DNA of 64,000 nucleotides from an uncultured Nonlabens sp. (GCA_947491755.1 CANLKV010000001.1:1-64000), one strand, 5' to 3'; counted from the first letter of the stretch, positions 36,108 through 45,583 are shown. Program-made: numbers and translations. Notes: generated by a model not told the origin, from the sequence alone.

Positions 36108-37456
36108 TATTGGAATAGTTTTTCAACCTTAGAAATAGACCTAGGTAAACAGCAAACCACAACGCGATCACCCGACTGTATAACAAAGTTCCCTAGAACT
36201 ATATTGCCTTCTCCTTCTCGTATTACACCGCCTACAATAGCGCTGCGTGGTATATCGATATCCATAATTTTTTTACCACTTAATGGACTGTCATCTCTTA
36301 CAACAAACTCAAGCAACTCTGCATTCATGTTGTTAAGTTTTGTCATAGCAACAACCTCACCTTTTCTCACATACCGGAAGATGTTGTTTGCTGCTAATAA
36401 TTTTTTATTAATCAACGTATCGATACCTATACTGTGAGATAACTGGAAGTAATCCATGTTTTCTACTAGTGATATCGTCTTGCCCACACTCTTACTTTTT
36501 GCCATAAGGCAAGAAATAATATTAGTCTCGCTATTTCCCGTGACCGCGATAAAAGCATCCATTTCATGAATACTCTCCTCTTGTAATAAGTCGACATTAC
36601 GACCATCACCACTTATAACAAGCACCTCTGGTAAGCGATCTGCCAGATCAAAGGCTTTTTCTGGATTAATTTCTATAAGCTTTACGTTAATTCCAGATGC
36701 TGCTAGCTTGCGTGCGCTTTGCTCACCTATATTACTGCCCCCTAGAATCATTATATTTCTCATGTTGCGGCGTGTTTTACCAGTAAGTTTATACAACTCA
36801 TCCACCCCACCGGTTGTGGTGATAAAATACACTTGATCACCCTCTTTAAATTGAGTGTCTCCTCGAGGTATGAGTGTGTATTGCGTACCGAATCGCTGAA
36901 TAGCGATGGGCATAAAATGCACTTCTGGGAAAATTTCTCCAGCCTCCTGGACAGATTTACCTACAAACTGTGCCGTTCGTTGCAAATGCACCCCAACCAT
37001 TGTTAGTGCGCCTTCCTCAAATTCATAACTATCATTAAAGGCACTCTGATTGAGCAATAACTCAATCTCTTTACTAGCTAGTGATTCTGGAGATATCAAC
37101 TCATCGATACCGAATCCCTTAAAACCTATCTTTTCTTCCTCATCCAGGAACTCTGTGTTTGAAATACGGGCGATGGTACGTTTAGCACCCAGTTGTTTTG
37201 CCAGCACACTTATCGTGATATTGATCGCTTCACTACTGCTTACCGCAATTACTAGATCTGCCTGATCTACCTTTGCATCCCTTAACACCCTGATAGAAGT
37301 AGCGTCGCCACGCAAGGTTCTTATATCCAGGTGAGTATCTGCATAATGCAGGTTTTCCTTAAGCGGATCTATTAAAGTAATATCTTGAGATTCATAAGAA
37401 AGCAATTTGGCCAGGTGAAAACCTACCTCTCCAGCTCCCGCAATAATGATTTTCAT
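36107..37456 (-). CDS. trkA: Trk-type potassium uptake, regulatory NAD-binding subunit
   Basis: A 449-residue cytosolic regulator with two RCK units, each a Rossmann domain followed by a small C-terminal domain: IIIAGAGEVGFHLAKLL at residues 2-18 and IMILGGSNIGEQSARKLA in the second half. It binds nucleotides and gates TrkH. First gene of the pair; upstream lies a 157-bp divergent gap with a palindrome copy and the ubiE promoter. Confidence 0.95.
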   Translation of the reverse strand: MKIIIAGAGEVGFHLAKLLSYESQDITLIDPLKENLHYADTHLDIRTLRGDATSIRVLRDAKVDQADLVIAVSSSEAINITISVLAKQLGAKRTIARISNTEFLDEEEKIGFKGFGIDELISPESLASKEIELLLNQSAFNDSYEFEEGALTMVGVHLQRTAQFVGKSVQEAGEIFPEVHFMPIAIQRFGTQYTLIPRGDTQFKEGDQVYFITTTGGVDELYKLTGKTRRNMRNIMILGGSNIGEQSARKLAASGINVKLIEINPEKAFDLADRLPEVLVISGDGRNVDLLQEESIHEMDAFIAVTGNSETNIISCLMAKSKSVGKTISLVENMDYFQLSHSIGIDTLINKKLLAANNIFRYVRKGEVVAMTKLNNMNAELLEFVVRDDSPLSGKKIMDIDIPRSAIVGGVIREGEGNIVLGNFVIQSGDRVVVCCLPRSISKVEKLFQ

Positions 37457-37545
37457 AAAATATGTGTAGTAGAATTCAAATATACCAATAAGCAGATAAT
37501 AAGACCTTATGCGATTAGATTTATGAAAAGTAGAGGATTTAATTT

Positions 37546-37561
37546 CGCTTTCGCGAAAGCG
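37546..37561. repeat. palindrome copy 12 (perfect, intergenic, 12-bp arms)
   Basis: CGCTTTCGCGAAAGCG between the divergent trkA and ubiE; flanks extend it (ATTT/AAAT) to a 24-bp perfect palindrome at 37542-37565, 24 bp ahead of the ubiE -7 box. Confidence 0.95.
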
Positions 37562-37589
37562 AAATAACGATTACCTCATCCCTGCATTG

Positions 37590-37597
37590 TATATTTG
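37590..37597 (+). promoter_or_regulatory. -7 box of ubiE-porT
   Basis: TATATTTG, fitting TAnnTTTG, 16 bp before the GTG start of ubiE. Confidence 0.55.
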
Positions 37598-37613
37598 AAT
37601 TAAAACGTAAACG

Positions 37614-38345
37614 GTGTCGCAAGAAGTAAAACCAGATCAAAATAATGCTGCTGGCAAAAAGCAGCAGGTTACCCAAATGTTTGATACCATTAGTGGCGAG
37701 TACGATGGGCTGAATCGTCTGATCTCGTTAGGACTGGATCAAAAATGGCGAGATAATGTGGTACAAATGGTAGCCAGTAAAAATCCTGATACCATTATGG
37801 ATATTGCAACAGGAACGGGCGACCTGGTTATTAAAATGGCGCAAAAAACTGACGCCAGCAGGCTGGTAGGCCTGGATATTTCTAGCGGTATGCTAGAGGT
37901 AGGAAAAATAAAGGTGCGAGATACACAGCTAGACAATCGTATCGAGATGGTGCTGGGCGATTCAGAAAACCTAGAATTTAAGGATAACACCTTTGATGCC
38001 GTAACGGTATCTTATGGCGTGCGTAATTTTGAAAACCTAGAAAAAGGCCTGTCAGAAATACGACGTGTTTTAAAGACAGATGGTATTCTTGTTATTTTGG
38101 AAACCAGTGTCCCAGAAAAATTTCCTTTTAAACAGGGCTACTATTTATACAGCAACCTGATTGTACCTGCCTTAGGTAAATTATTCTCTAAAGACCGTAA
38201 GGCTTATGGTTATTTATCAGAAAGTGCATCAAAATTCCCTTATGGCGCTAAATTCAACAATATTTTAGAAAAAGTAGGGTTTAAGGATATAGAAAATCAC
38301 TTGCAATTTCATGGGGCATCCACGATATATAAAGCCGTTAAATAG
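37614..38345 (+). CDS. ubiE: demethylmenaquinone C-methyltransferase
   Basis: SAM-dependent methylation of demethylmenaquinone to menaquinone (EC 2.1.1.163); Flavobacteriia use menaquinone, so this is the expected activity, and menaquinone is the electron acceptor of Na+-NQR here. The 243-residue protein has the SAM motif MDIATGTGDLVIKMA, the DISSGMLEVG motif and YGVRNFENLEKGLSEIRRVLK. It starts with GTG. The next gene, porT, overlaps its end, an arrangement common in Flavobacteriia. Confidence 0.95.
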   Translation: MSQEVKPDQNNAAGKKQQVTQMFDTISGEYDGLNRLISLGLDQKWRDNVVQMVASKNPDTIMDIATGTGDLVIKMAQKTDASRLVGLDISSGMLEVGKIKVRDTQLDNRIEMVLGDSENLEFKDNTFDAVTVSYGVRNFENLEKGLSEIRRVLKTDGILVILETSVPEKFPFKQGYYLYSNLIVPALGKLFSKDRKAYGYLSESASKFPYGAKFNNILEKVGFKDIENHLQFHGASTIYKAVK

Positions 38346-39054
38346 TTTCTTTTTGAGAATCCTTTCCATTCTAGTCATAAGTTTGAGCTGCAGTGTTGCA
38401 TCAGCACAATTATTTTCAAAAGAACGCCTTAAAAACAGGGAGAATTTTGACAAGCAGCGCTGGACCTTCGGATTTTACATGGGGCTTAATTCCTATGATT
38501 ATAAGTTTGATTACAACGAGCTGGTTGATGACGAGATTGTTGTAGAAAGTAGTCCTGGATTTAACGTGGGGGTACTAGCAGACTTGCGACTTAATGAATA
38601 TCTCAACCTACGATTTGAGCCTGGCGTGGCCTTTGTACGGCGTGATTTGACCTTCACAGACGATTCTTTTACCACCCCAGCACAATCCTTGCGCGAGGTA
38701 AGCTCTACTTATGTTCAATTGCCTTTACTGCTTAAAGTGTCCACAAAACGTCTGAATAACTGGAAGCCATTTGTGGTGGGCGGTTTTTCCTACTCGCACA
38801 ATCTTTCTAGCAACGAGGATAATCCAGACGATAATAATGCCGGACAATTCCGTCAGAAAACAGGTGTTCTTAATTATGAGCTAGGCCTGGGTGTAGACAT
38901 CTATTTACCTTATTTCAAATTCACTCCATCGTTAAGGGGTGTGTTTGCCATCAATGATGAGTTGGTGAGGGACGTTAATCCAGACAGCCCCTACACTGGT
39001 AATGTAGACAGCATGTTATCTCGTGGGATCTTTCTCAACTTTACGTTCCAATAG
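38311..39054 (+). CDS. porT: type IX secretion/gliding protein PorT (SprT), outer-membrane beta barrel
   Basis: A 247-residue exported beta-barrel protein. A signal peptide ends near SVASAQ, followed by alternating strands of a porin-like barrel ending LNFTFQ with terminal aromatic residues. Its place directly after ubiE is the usual address of porT in Flavobacteriia, and together with the sequence this supports PorT, an assembly component of the type IX secretion system. Start is uncertain: the ATG at 38311 overlaps ubiE by 35 bp, while a TTG at 38353 lies 8 bp after the ubiE stop. It is convergent and overlaps the next gene by 14 bp. Confidence 0.82.
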   Translation: MGHPRYIKPLNSFFLRILSILVISLSCSVASAQLFSKERLKNRENFDKQRWTFGFYMGLNSYDYKFDYNELVDDEIVVESSPGFNVGVLADLRLNEYLNLRFEPGVAFVRRDLTFTDDSFTTPAQSLREVSSTYVQLPLLLKVSTKRLNNWKPFVVGGFSYSHNLSSNEDNPDDNNAGQFRQKTGVLNYELGLGVDIYLPYFKFTPSLRGVFAINDELVRDVNPDSPYTGNVDSMLSRGIFLNFTFQ

Positions 39055-39772
39055 ATCGACGCCATTCTGCCAGAATGATGGCTGTGGCAGTTGCTACGTT
39101 AAGACTTTCGGTGCGTTCTTGCAAGCTACTGTATTGAGGGATTGATATGGCTTTACCTTTTGATACGATTTCATGAGATACTCCATGAGATTCCCCACCC
39201 ATTACTAGAATACCTTCTGGCGGTAAGGGGTGATCGTAAATACTGGTTTGAGACATAGTGGCGATAAGAACAGGTAGCTTTGTCTGTGATAAAAACTTAG
39301 GTAAATCAATATAATGAACGTTCACCCTGGCCAGGGACCCCATTGTTGCCTGTATGCATTTAGGATTATACAGGTCTACCGTACCGTGATGACACAATAT
39401 GTGTTTTATATCAAACCAGTCTGCCAACCTAATGATAGTTCCCAGGTTACCGGGATCCTGAATGCCATCTAGGGCGACAAATAACCCTTTATCTGGCACA
39501 TCAGGAAGCACGGGCATTTTAATCACTGCGAGATATCCTGGAGGTGTAGTTAGATTTGAAATGGCTTTCATCTCGCGATCTGTGATTACTATAGGTTGTA
39601 AGTCATCCAACTCATGAGATGCGGCTGTTGTATAAATACGCTCTATATGCAGACCAGCATCATGACACTCTCTAATAGATTTATATCCTTCAACAATAAA
39701 CGATTGAAACGACTCGCGATACTTTTTACGAGTTAGGCTTTTGATTATTTTAATCTCATTTTTACTAATCAT
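39041..39772 (-). CDS. TrmH/SpoU-family RNA 2'-O-methyltransferase
   Basis: A 243-residue knotted (SPOUT) methyltransferase acting on rRNA or tRNA ribose. The three family motifs are visible: DGIQDPGNLGTIIRLADWF, LVMGGESHGVS and SIPQYSSLQERTESLNVATA, with an N-terminal RNA-binding substrate domain (KNEIKIIKSLTRKKYRES). The target nucleotide is unknown. Starts at 39772 or 39778 are both possible; I used 39772. It is divergent from tamL with only 27 bp between the two starts. Confidence 0.9.
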   Translation of the reverse strand: MISKNEIKIIKSLTRKKYRESFQSFIVEGYKSIRECHDAGLHIERIYTTAASHELDDLQPIVITDREMKAISNLTTPPGYLAVIKMPVLPDVPDKGLFVALDGIQDPGNLGTIIRLADWFDIKHILCHHGTVDLYNPKCIQATMGSLARVNVHYIDLPKFLSQTKLPVLIATMSQTSIYDHPLPPEGILVMGGESHGVSHEIVSKGKAISIPQYSSLQERTESLNVATATAIILAEWRRSIGT

Positions 39773-39780
39773 TATCATCG

Positions 39781-39788
39781 TATTTTTG
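39781..39788 (+). promoter_or_regulatory. -7 box of tamL
   Basis: TATTTTTG ends 11 bp before the tamL ATG, so the mRNA leader would be only a few bases long. Confidence 0.45.
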
Positions 39789-39799
39789 AGCCGCGCCTT

Positions 39800-42355
39800 A
39801 TGAGAATACAACGACTTACAGCAAAAATAGGCTTAATTGTCTCGATGCTCCTTATAATAACCGCTTGCAGTACAATCAAGCGAGTACCAGATGGGGAATT
39901 GTTGTTGATCGAGAACAATATTATTGTAGATAGTTTGCCCCCACAGGATGATCGTGTCTACAACCTGCCGGTCCAGCAACCTAATTTGGGTATTGACTGG
40001 TTCCCACTACAGTTGCATGTTTATAACCTGGCCAGGCCTCATCGAGATTCTATCTATTTACAATGGATGGAAGAGAATCCCAAAGCCTTGAAGCGTAGAA
40101 ACGCGATTTTATCAAAAAAGCAAACCTATCAGTTAGGGGAAAGCCTAGTAGGTTTTAATCAATGGCTCAAAAGAACAGGAGAGCCACCTGTGCTGGTAGA
40201 TCAAGAGGCCATCGCAACTTCTACCGAGAGAATTAGATCCTGGTACTGGAATCAAGGATGGTTCAATACTACTGTTGCAGCCCAGGTTGTTCCTGCAAAA
40301 AGAAAAAAGCGAGCTCGTGTTAATTATACCGTGAACAGACACCAGCCCTATCTTATTGATACGGTACTACAGCAAATTAGCACCCCAGTAATTGACAGTC
40401 TTTACACTGCAACAAAGTCACGCAGTTTAATCAATACAGGCGCACAGTATTATACACCAGATATTAATGCAGAGCGAGAGCGATTGTACAAGCTTTTCAA
40501 GAATAGCGGTGCTATTCACATGGAAAAAGAATTTATAAAATTTGAAGGAGATACGGTCAACACAGATAAAAAGGCAAATATCACCTTGATTATTAAAGAT
40601 AGAGAAGTAGACATTGCAGACTCTACCATACGCGTCCCTTTTCAATTACATAAAATAAGTCAAGTCAATATTATACCAGACTACCCGCGAGAGATAGATA
40701 GCATCCTGCCAGACACCTCTTACTACCGTGGCTACCGCATCTTGCGCTATAACAAGCGCAAGAAATATAGCAACCGTGTTTTGAGCGATGCGGTATTTTT
40801 TGAACCTGGATTTATATATCGTGATATAGATCGCGATAGAACGTATAAAAGAATAACAGAGCTTAATAGCTTTTTGTATCCCAGCATATCATATGTTCAA
40901 GACCCAGCAGATACCACAGGAAATAAGTTGATAGCAAACGTACTGTTAACTTCAAAGAAAAAATATCAATTAGTTTATGGTACAGAGGCATCACACAGTA
41001 ACATTCAAACCATAGGAATAGGTTTAAACACATCCTTCCTGGTACGCAATGTATTTAAAGGTAGCGAATTATTGAGTATTACCTTTCGTGGGAACGTGGG
41101 TGCCAGTTCAAACAACTCTACAGGCGATTCTAGGTTTTTTGACCTACAAGAATTAGGAGCAGACGCTAGTTTGATATTCCCTAGGTTATTTTTTCCTTTC
41201 AAAACCAGCCGACTTATTCCTAAATATATGTCGCCAGCGACAAATCTATCTTTAGGGTTTGTCTCTCAAACTAATATAGGGCTAGACCGGCAAAGTGTTA
41301 ACGGTGCGCTGAGTTATCGCTGGCAGCAATCCCCTATCAAAAGCACACGGTTTGATTTAATCAATGCACAATACGTGCGCAATCTAGACCCACAGGACTT
41401 TTTTAACGTTTTTCAAAGCAGTTACTCCAGTCTCAATAATATAGCAAACGACATCAACCTAACCGATCCGCGCTATGTAGATGGCAATAATAACCTTAGG
41501 GTACCAGAGGGTACAACAAATTTTATTAATGATGGTATTAATGGCTTGCTCAACACAAATAATGATCAGGAAGAAATTATACGCAACATACGCGAGCGAC
41601 GTGATCGCTTGATACAAAACAACCTAATAATTGCTAGTTCATACAACTGGATACGTAATAACCGCCAGGGCATTTATGATGAAGATTTCTCCAGATTAAG
41701 TCTACGTCTAGAAAGTGCGGGCAACCTGGTGGCAGGTGTTTCCAATCTATTAGGGGCAGATGTTAACGATAATGGTAACAGACGAGTTTTTGGTGTAGAA
41801 TTCTCGCAGTATTTAAAACCAGAGGTAGAATATATCAAGCACTGGGAGTATGATAACAAGCAAGTATTAGCTATAAAAGCCTACGGCGGTATAGCAATAC
41901 CTTATGGAAACTCTCAAGACATACCGTTCATCAGATCATTTTTTGCTGGAGGGCCTAATGACAATAGAGCATGGCAAGCCTATGAGTTGGGACCAGGCAG
42001 TACAGGTGGCCTCAATGACTTTAATGTAGCAAACATGAAACTTGCATTTAATGCAGAATATAGGTTTCCTGTACTAGGAGCTTTTAAAGGAGCCTTGTTT
42101 GCTGATGTGGGGAACATCTGGAACGTTGCAGATGGAGAAACAGATCCTAATGCTGTTTTTGACGAGTTTGAAGACCTAGAGAACCTTGCTATAGGCTCAG
42201 GATTTGGCGTGCGTTATGACTTCGGGTTTTTTGTGCTGCGATTTGATATAGGGTTCAAAACCTACAATCCAGCACTAGAAAAAGAGAGACGCTGGTTTAC
42301 AGAATACAATTTTGCCAACTCTGTCTTGAACGTAGGGATCAATTATCCTTTCTAG
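39800..42355 (+). CDS. tamL: translocation and assembly module lipoprotein TamL (BamA/TamA family)
   Basis: An 851-residue Omp85-superfamily protein that is itself a lipoprotein: signal with lipobox IITA-C23, the mark of TamL in Bacteroidota. POTRA-like domains fill about residues 100-380, followed by a 16-strand barrel ending NVGINYPF with the terminal phenylalanine used for outer-membrane insertion; the FFAGGPNDNRAWQAYELGPG stretch matches the conserved barrel-lid motif. It should act with a TamB protein in moving or inserting envelope components; tamB is not in this window. Confidence 0.92.
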   Translation: MRIQRLTAKIGLIVSMLLIITACSTIKRVPDGELLLIENNIIVDSLPPQDDRVYNLPVQQPNLGIDWFPLQLHVYNLARPHRDSIYLQWMEENPKALKRRNAILSKKQTYQLGESLVGFNQWLKRTGEPPVLVDQEAIATSTERIRSWYWNQGWFNTTVAAQVVPAKRKKRARVNYTVNRHQPYLIDTVLQQISTPVIDSLYTATKSRSLINTGAQYYTPDINAERERLYKLFKNSGAIHMEKEFIKFEGDTVNTDKKANITLIIKDREVDIADSTIRVPFQLHKISQVNIIPDYPREIDSILPDTSYYRGYRILRYNKRKKYSNRVLSDAVFFEPGFIYRDIDRDRTYKRITELNSFLYPSISYVQDPADTTGNKLIANVLLTSKKKYQLVYGTEASHSNIQTIGIGLNTSFLVRNVFKGSELLSITFRGNVGASSNNSTGDSRFFDLQELGADASLIFPRLFFPFKTSRLIPKYMSPATNLSLGFVSQTNIGLDRQSVNGALSYRWQQSPIKSTRFDLINAQYVRNLDPQDFFNVFQSSYSSLNNIANDINLTDPRYVDGNNNLRVPEGTTNFINDGINGLLNTNNDQEEIIRNIRERRDRLIQNNLIIASSYNWIRNNRQGIYDEDFSRLSLRLESAGNLVAGVSNLLGADVNDNGNRRVFGVEFSQYLKPEVEYIKHWEYDNKQVLAIKAYGGIAIPYGNSQDIPFIRSFFAGGPNDNRAWQAYELGPGSTGGLNDFNVANMKLAFNAEYRFPVLGAFKGALFADVGNIWNVADGETDPNAVFDEFEDLENLAIGSGFGVRYDFGFFVLRFDIGFKTYNPALEKERRWFTEYNFANSVLNVGINYPF

Positions 42356-42386
42356 CTTCTCCCTCAATAGGCTTTTATAATTTGCT

Positions 42387-42394
42387 TACTTTTG
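42387..42394 (+). promoter_or_regulatory. -7 box of fbaA
   Basis: TACTTTTG, fitting TAnnTTTG, 22 bp before the fbaA start. Confidence 0.5.
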
Positions 42395-42416
42395 TTTTCC
42401 CAACAATTAAAACAAC

Positions 42417-43487
42417 ATGAGTCATACGATAAAACCAGGTGTTGCTACAGGCGACCAAGTGCAAGAGATATTTAATCACGCCAAAGCAAATGGCTATGCC
42501 CTACCCGCAGTAAACGTTGTGGGTTCAAACACGGTCAACGCAGTGCTTGAGACGGCTGCATCGCTCAACTCGCCCGTGATTATACAATATTCAAATGGTG
42601 GGTCTGTTTTTAACGCGGGCAAAGGGCTGAGCAACGAGAATCAACGTGCTGCAATTCTAGGCGGTATCGCTGGGGCGCAACATGTTCATACTCTTGCAGA
42701 GGCTTACGGTGCTACCGTAATATTACACACAGACCACTGTGCAAAAAACCTATTGCCATGGATTGATGGATTGCTGGAGGCAAGTGAAGCACGCTTTCGC
42801 GAAAGCGGAAAACCACTCTACTCCTCACACATGATTGACTTGAGTGAAGAGCCACTAGAAGAGAATATAGAAATTTGTAAAACCTATCTAGAACGCATGT
42901 CTAAAATGGGCATGACCCTAGAAATCGAGTTAGGAATAACAGGTGGTGAAGAAGATGGTGTAGACAACAGCGATGTTGACGAGTCAAAACTCTACACACA
43001 GCCAGAAGAGGTGGCTTATGCCTATGAAGAGTTGAGCAAGGTAAGTGATCGTTTTACTATTGCAGCGGCTTTTGGTAACGTTCATGGAGTTTACAAACCA
43101 GGAAACGTTAAACTAACCCCTAAGATCTTGAAAAACTCACAAGAGTTCATTACCAATAAATACGGTGTAGAACATAACCACATAGACTTTGTTTTTCACG
43201 GTGGGTCTGGGTCATCACTAGAAGAAATACGAGAGGCCATAGGTTATGGTGTGATAAAGATGAATATAGACACAGACCTACAATGGGCATTTGCAGATGG
43301 TATTAAAAAATACATGGATGTCAACGACGATTTCTTAAAATCACAAATAGGAAATTCTACAGGTGCAGATGCACCTAATAAAAAATATTATGATCCACGC
43401 AAATGGTTGCGCGTGGGTGAAGAGTCCTTTAAAGCGCGATTAAATCAAGCTTTTGAAGACTTGAATAACGTGGGAACCCTTAAATAG
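42417..43487 (+). CDS. fbaA: fructose-bisphosphate aldolase, class II
   Basis: Zn2+ aldolase (EC 4.1.2.13) splitting fructose-1,6-bisphosphate. At 356 residues it matches E. coli FbaA, with D106 and H107 (LHTDHCAKNLLPW) as catalytic base and zinc ligand, then GGEEDGVDNSDV and FHGGSGSS. Residues 126-130 (R-F-R-E-S) are encoded by a perfect palindrome copy; where E. coli has K-H-F-A-A-T-G-K-P-L, this protein has A-R-F-R-E-S-G-K-P-L, the same length, so the site was written into existing sequence rather than inserted. Confidence 0.97.
   Translation: MSHTIKPGVATGDQVQEIFNHAKANGYALPAVNVVGSNTVNAVLETAASLNSPVIIQYSNGGSVFNAGKGLSNENQRAAILGGIAGAQHVHTLAEAYGATVILHTDHCAKNLLPWIDGLLEASEARFRESGKPLYSSHMIDLSEEPLEENIEICKTYLERMSKMGMTLEIELGITGGEEDGVDNSDVDESKLYTQPEEVAYAYEELSKVSDRFTIAAAFGNVHGVYKPGNVKLTPKILKNSQEFITNKYGVEHNHIDFVFHGGSGSSLEEIREAIGYGVIKMNIDTDLQWAFADGIKKYMDVNDDFLKSQIGNSTGADAPNKKYYDPRKWLRVGEESFKARLNQAFEDLNNVGTLK
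42792..42807. repeat. palindrome copy 13 (perfect, in fbaA)
   Basis: CGCTTTCGCGAAAGCG read in the R-F-R-E-S frame with no length change in FbaA. Confidence 0.95.
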
Positions 43488-43506
43488 GATCTGATTACAA
43501 AAAGAT

Positions 43507-43525
43507 CCAGCGTTAAAAACGCTGG
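43507..43525. other. perfect hairpin between fbaA and accD
   Basis: CCAGCGTT, loop AAA, AACGCTGG. A rather than T residues follow on the plus strand, so it is not a standard rho-independent terminator for fbaA; it could stabilise the mRNA end or act in processing. Confidence 0.5.
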
Positions 43526-43597
43526 AAAAAAATTAAAACAGATAAAGTTATAGAGCCACGACTTTATAACTTCAACTGGTAACTTATAACAATAAAC

Positions 43598-44458
43598 ATG
43601 GCTTGGTTCAAAAGAGATAAAAAAGGTATTACCACACCTACTGAGGCAAAGAAAGACACTCCTAAAGGACTGTGGTATAAGTCCCCTACAGGAAAGATTG
43701 TAGATGCAGAACAGCTGAAAAATAACTTTTATGTAAGCCCAGAAGATGGCTATCATGTAAGAATAGGCAGCAAGGAGTACTTTGAGATACTCTTTGACAA
43801 CAACGAGTTTAAAGAACTTAATCCTAATATCACGTCAAAAGATCCCTTAAAGTTTTCTGATTCTAAAAAGTATACAGATCGACTAGAAGATGCCACAAAA
43901 AAGACTGGTCTTAAGGATGCTGTGCGCACTGCCGTAGGAAAATCAAACGGTCACGACCTGGTCGTTGCTTGTATGGATTTTGCCTTTATAGGCGGTTCCA
44001 TGGGTAGCGTTGTAGGAGAAAAGATCGCCAGAGCGGCAGATCATTCTCTTAAAAACAACATCCCGTTCATGATCATATCAAAGTCTGGAGGGGCACGTAT
44101 GATGGAGGCAGCTCTATCCTTAATGCAGCTAGCAAAAACTAGCGCAAAACTGGCGCAGCTATCAGATGCTGGCATCCCTTACATATCCTTGTGTACAGAT
44201 CCTACTACCGGTGGGACAACAGCATCGTTTGCCATGTTGGGTGATATTAATATAGGAGAGCCAGGCGCATTAATAGCCTTTGCAGGACCTCGTGTAGTGC
44301 GCGACACAACAGGTAAAGAATTGCCAGAAGGATTCCAGACGGCAGAATTCTTGTTGGAAAAAGGATTCCTAGACTTTATCGTTCCTAGACCGCAGTTAAA
44401 GAAAAAAGTAAATCAATACCTTGATTTGATCTTGAACCGTAAGATGAAAACCGCCTAG
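43598..44458 (+). CDS. accD: acetyl-CoA carboxylase carboxyltransferase subunit beta, without zinc-ribbon cysteines
   Basis: Beta subunit of the carboxyltransferase that makes malonyl-CoA for fatty acid synthesis (EC 2.1.3.15). The 286-residue protein has the crotonase core ([53 protein letters not shown]). E. coli AccD starts with a four-cysteine zinc ribbon (K-C-D-S-C-G and V-C-P-K-C-D); the matching places here (K-S-P-T-G near 28-32 and V-S-P-E-D near 46-50) have none. I believe other Flavobacteriia share this, so it is a lineage feature, not a broken gene. The alpha subunit is not in the window. Confidence 0.95.
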   Translation: MAWFKRDKKGITTPTEAKKDTPKGLWYKSPTGKIVDAEQLKNNFYVSPEDGYHVRIGSKEYFEILFDNNEFKELNPNITSKDPLKFSDSKKYTDRLEDATKKTGLKDAVRTAVGKSNGHDLVVACMDFAFIGGSMGSVVGEKIARAADHSLKNNIPFMIISKSGGARMMEAALSLMQLAKTSAKLAQLSDAGIPYISLCTDPTTGGTTASFAMLGDINIGEPGALIAFAGPRVVRDTTGKELPEGFQTAEFLLEKGFLDFIVPRPQLKKKVNQYLDLILNRKMKTA

Positions 44459-44476
44459 AACTTTAAAAAAAGATTC

Positions 44477-45058
44477 GTGAAGTTTAAATATCTCTTGTTA
44501 TTGTGTCTGATCATTTTATCATGTGACAGCGATGATAACGAATCAATTAATGACCCTGGAATTGAAAACATAGTAGGATTTTACACTATACAATCGTTTG
44601 AATCCGATCTAGCAGTTGATCTTAATGGAGATGGTATTTCTTCCACAGATTTGAAAAGTGAAATAAACGATTTCTTTTACTACGACTTAGAGATCAGACC
44701 AAATATTGAAGGTCAAACAAGGGTTCAATTGATTAGTTTTATTTTACCAGCAACAAACTTGAGATTTCAAAACCCATCCTATCCAAACGGTTATACCAGT
44801 TTTACAAGTAATGTGTACCTGAGTATGTATAAACTTGTTGATAATCAAATTTTATTGGAAAGTAATTCCTTCAACGCTTACGACTATGTTGACGGCGAGA
44901 ATAGAATAACAACATTGAAGGTCGATAGTTTTATTGAGGTCCTAGGTAATAATAGCCTTGCTATTTCTATGACAGAAGATTATTACGATTACAGCACTGC
45001 GCAGTGGCAATCGCTCAATATCGATGTTGTCTATGAAAAACTCAATTTTGTTGATTAG
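44477..45058 (+). CDS. lipoprotein, lipocalin-like, unknown function
   Basis: A 193-residue lipoprotein starting at a GTG (M-K-F-K), with lipobox IILS-C16. The mature domain begins IVGFYTIQSFESD and carries DLNGDGISSTDL, a D-x-N-x-D-G pattern that looks like a calcium loop; the remainder is beta-rich and ends VVYEKLNFV. Similar small lipoproteins in Flavobacteriia have a lipocalin-like fold. Function unknown. It follows accD by 18 bp and may share its transcript. Confidence 0.75.
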   Translation: MKFKYLLLLCLIILSCDSDDNESINDPGIENIVGFYTIQSFESDLAVDLNGDGISSTDLKSEINDFFYYDLEIRPNIEGQTRVQLISFILPATNLRFQNPSYPNGYTSFTSNVYLSMYKLVDNQILLESNSFNAYDYVDGENRITTLKVDSFIEVLGNNSLAISMTEDYYDYSTAQWQSLNIDVVYEKLNFVD

Positions 45059-45125
45059 ATAATTTGTTAGAAGCCGTCAATAGAAATTCGTGAAAGAATC
45101 CACGACCGGTTTTTAAAGTTTGTTT

Positions 45126-45159
45126 TTGTTTTCGTTTTTATATTAAACATGTACCTTTG
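45126..45159 (+). promoter_or_regulatory. promoter of rpsO
   Basis: TTG (45126-45128), 23-base spacer, TACCTTTG (45152-45159), within the spacing range reported for Flavobacterium promoters. The leader is about 75 bases. Confidence 0.5.
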
Positions 45160-45191
45160 TAGCTTGCTTATAATCACAAGTTTTAAGCAGC

Positions 45192-45206
45192 GTCAGATCG
45201 TCTGAC
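45192..45206 (+). promoter_or_regulatory. hairpin in the rpsO leader, possible S15 autoregulatory site
   Basis: GTCAGA-TCG-TCTGAC, a perfect 6-bp stem 33 bp before the rpsO start. S15 controls its own mRNA through leader structures in several phyla; this stem is a candidate, but no known S15 motif was matched. Confidence 0.35.
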
Positions 45207-45238
45207 ATACATAATATTCATTAGAAACTAATTTTGGC

Positions 45239-45508
45239 ATGTATTTAGCACCAGAAAAAAAAGCTGAAATCTTCGCAAAGTATGGGAAGTCAGCAAACGA
45301 TACCGGGAATACAGATTCTCAGATCGCATTATTTACTTATCGTATCAACCACCTTACAGAGCACCTTAAGAGAAACCGCCACGACTACAACACAGAGCGT
45401 AGCCTGGTAAAACTCGTGGGAAAAAGACGTTCTCTTCTTGATTATAAAATGAAGAAAGATATCGTTGCTTATCGTGAATTGATTAAGGAACTAGGTATTA
45501 GAAAATAA
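45239..45508 (+). CDS. rpsO: 30S ribosomal protein S15
   Basis: An 89-residue primary 16S rRNA-binding protein of the small subunit. Typical four-helix sequence: GNTDSQIALFTYRINHLTEHLK, then RHDYNTERSLVKLVGKRRSLLDY. It is transcribed from its own promoter and has its own terminator; pnp follows, the same order as in E. coli, but here with a 232-bp gap. Confidence 0.98.
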   Translation: MYLAPEKKAEIFAKYGKSANDTGNTDSQIALFTYRINHLTEHLKRNRHDYNTERSLVKLVGKRRSLLDYKMKKDIVAYRELIKELGIRK

Positions 45509-45515
45509 AGAAACT

Positions 45516-45538
45516 GGGGACCTTGTGTCCCCTTTTTT
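45516..45538 (+). terminator. terminator of rpsO
   Basis: GGGGAC, loop CTTGT, GTCCCC, then six T residues: a strong intrinsic terminator 8 bp after the stop codon. Confidence 0.9.
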
Positions 45539-45567
45539 AGTTTTATGCAGGGTGTTTTTCCTGTTTA

Positions 45568-45583
45568 CGCTTTCGCGAAAGCG
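45568..45583. repeat. palindrome copy 14 (perfect, intergenic, 11-bp arms)
   Basis: CGCTTTCGCGAAAGCG between rpsO and pnp; TTA/TAA flanks extend it to a 22-bp perfect palindrome at 45565-45586. Confidence 0.95.

Noticed and set aside
43507..43525. Hairpin after fbaA as a rho-independent terminator
   Set aside because: A residues, not T residues, follow it on the plus strand.
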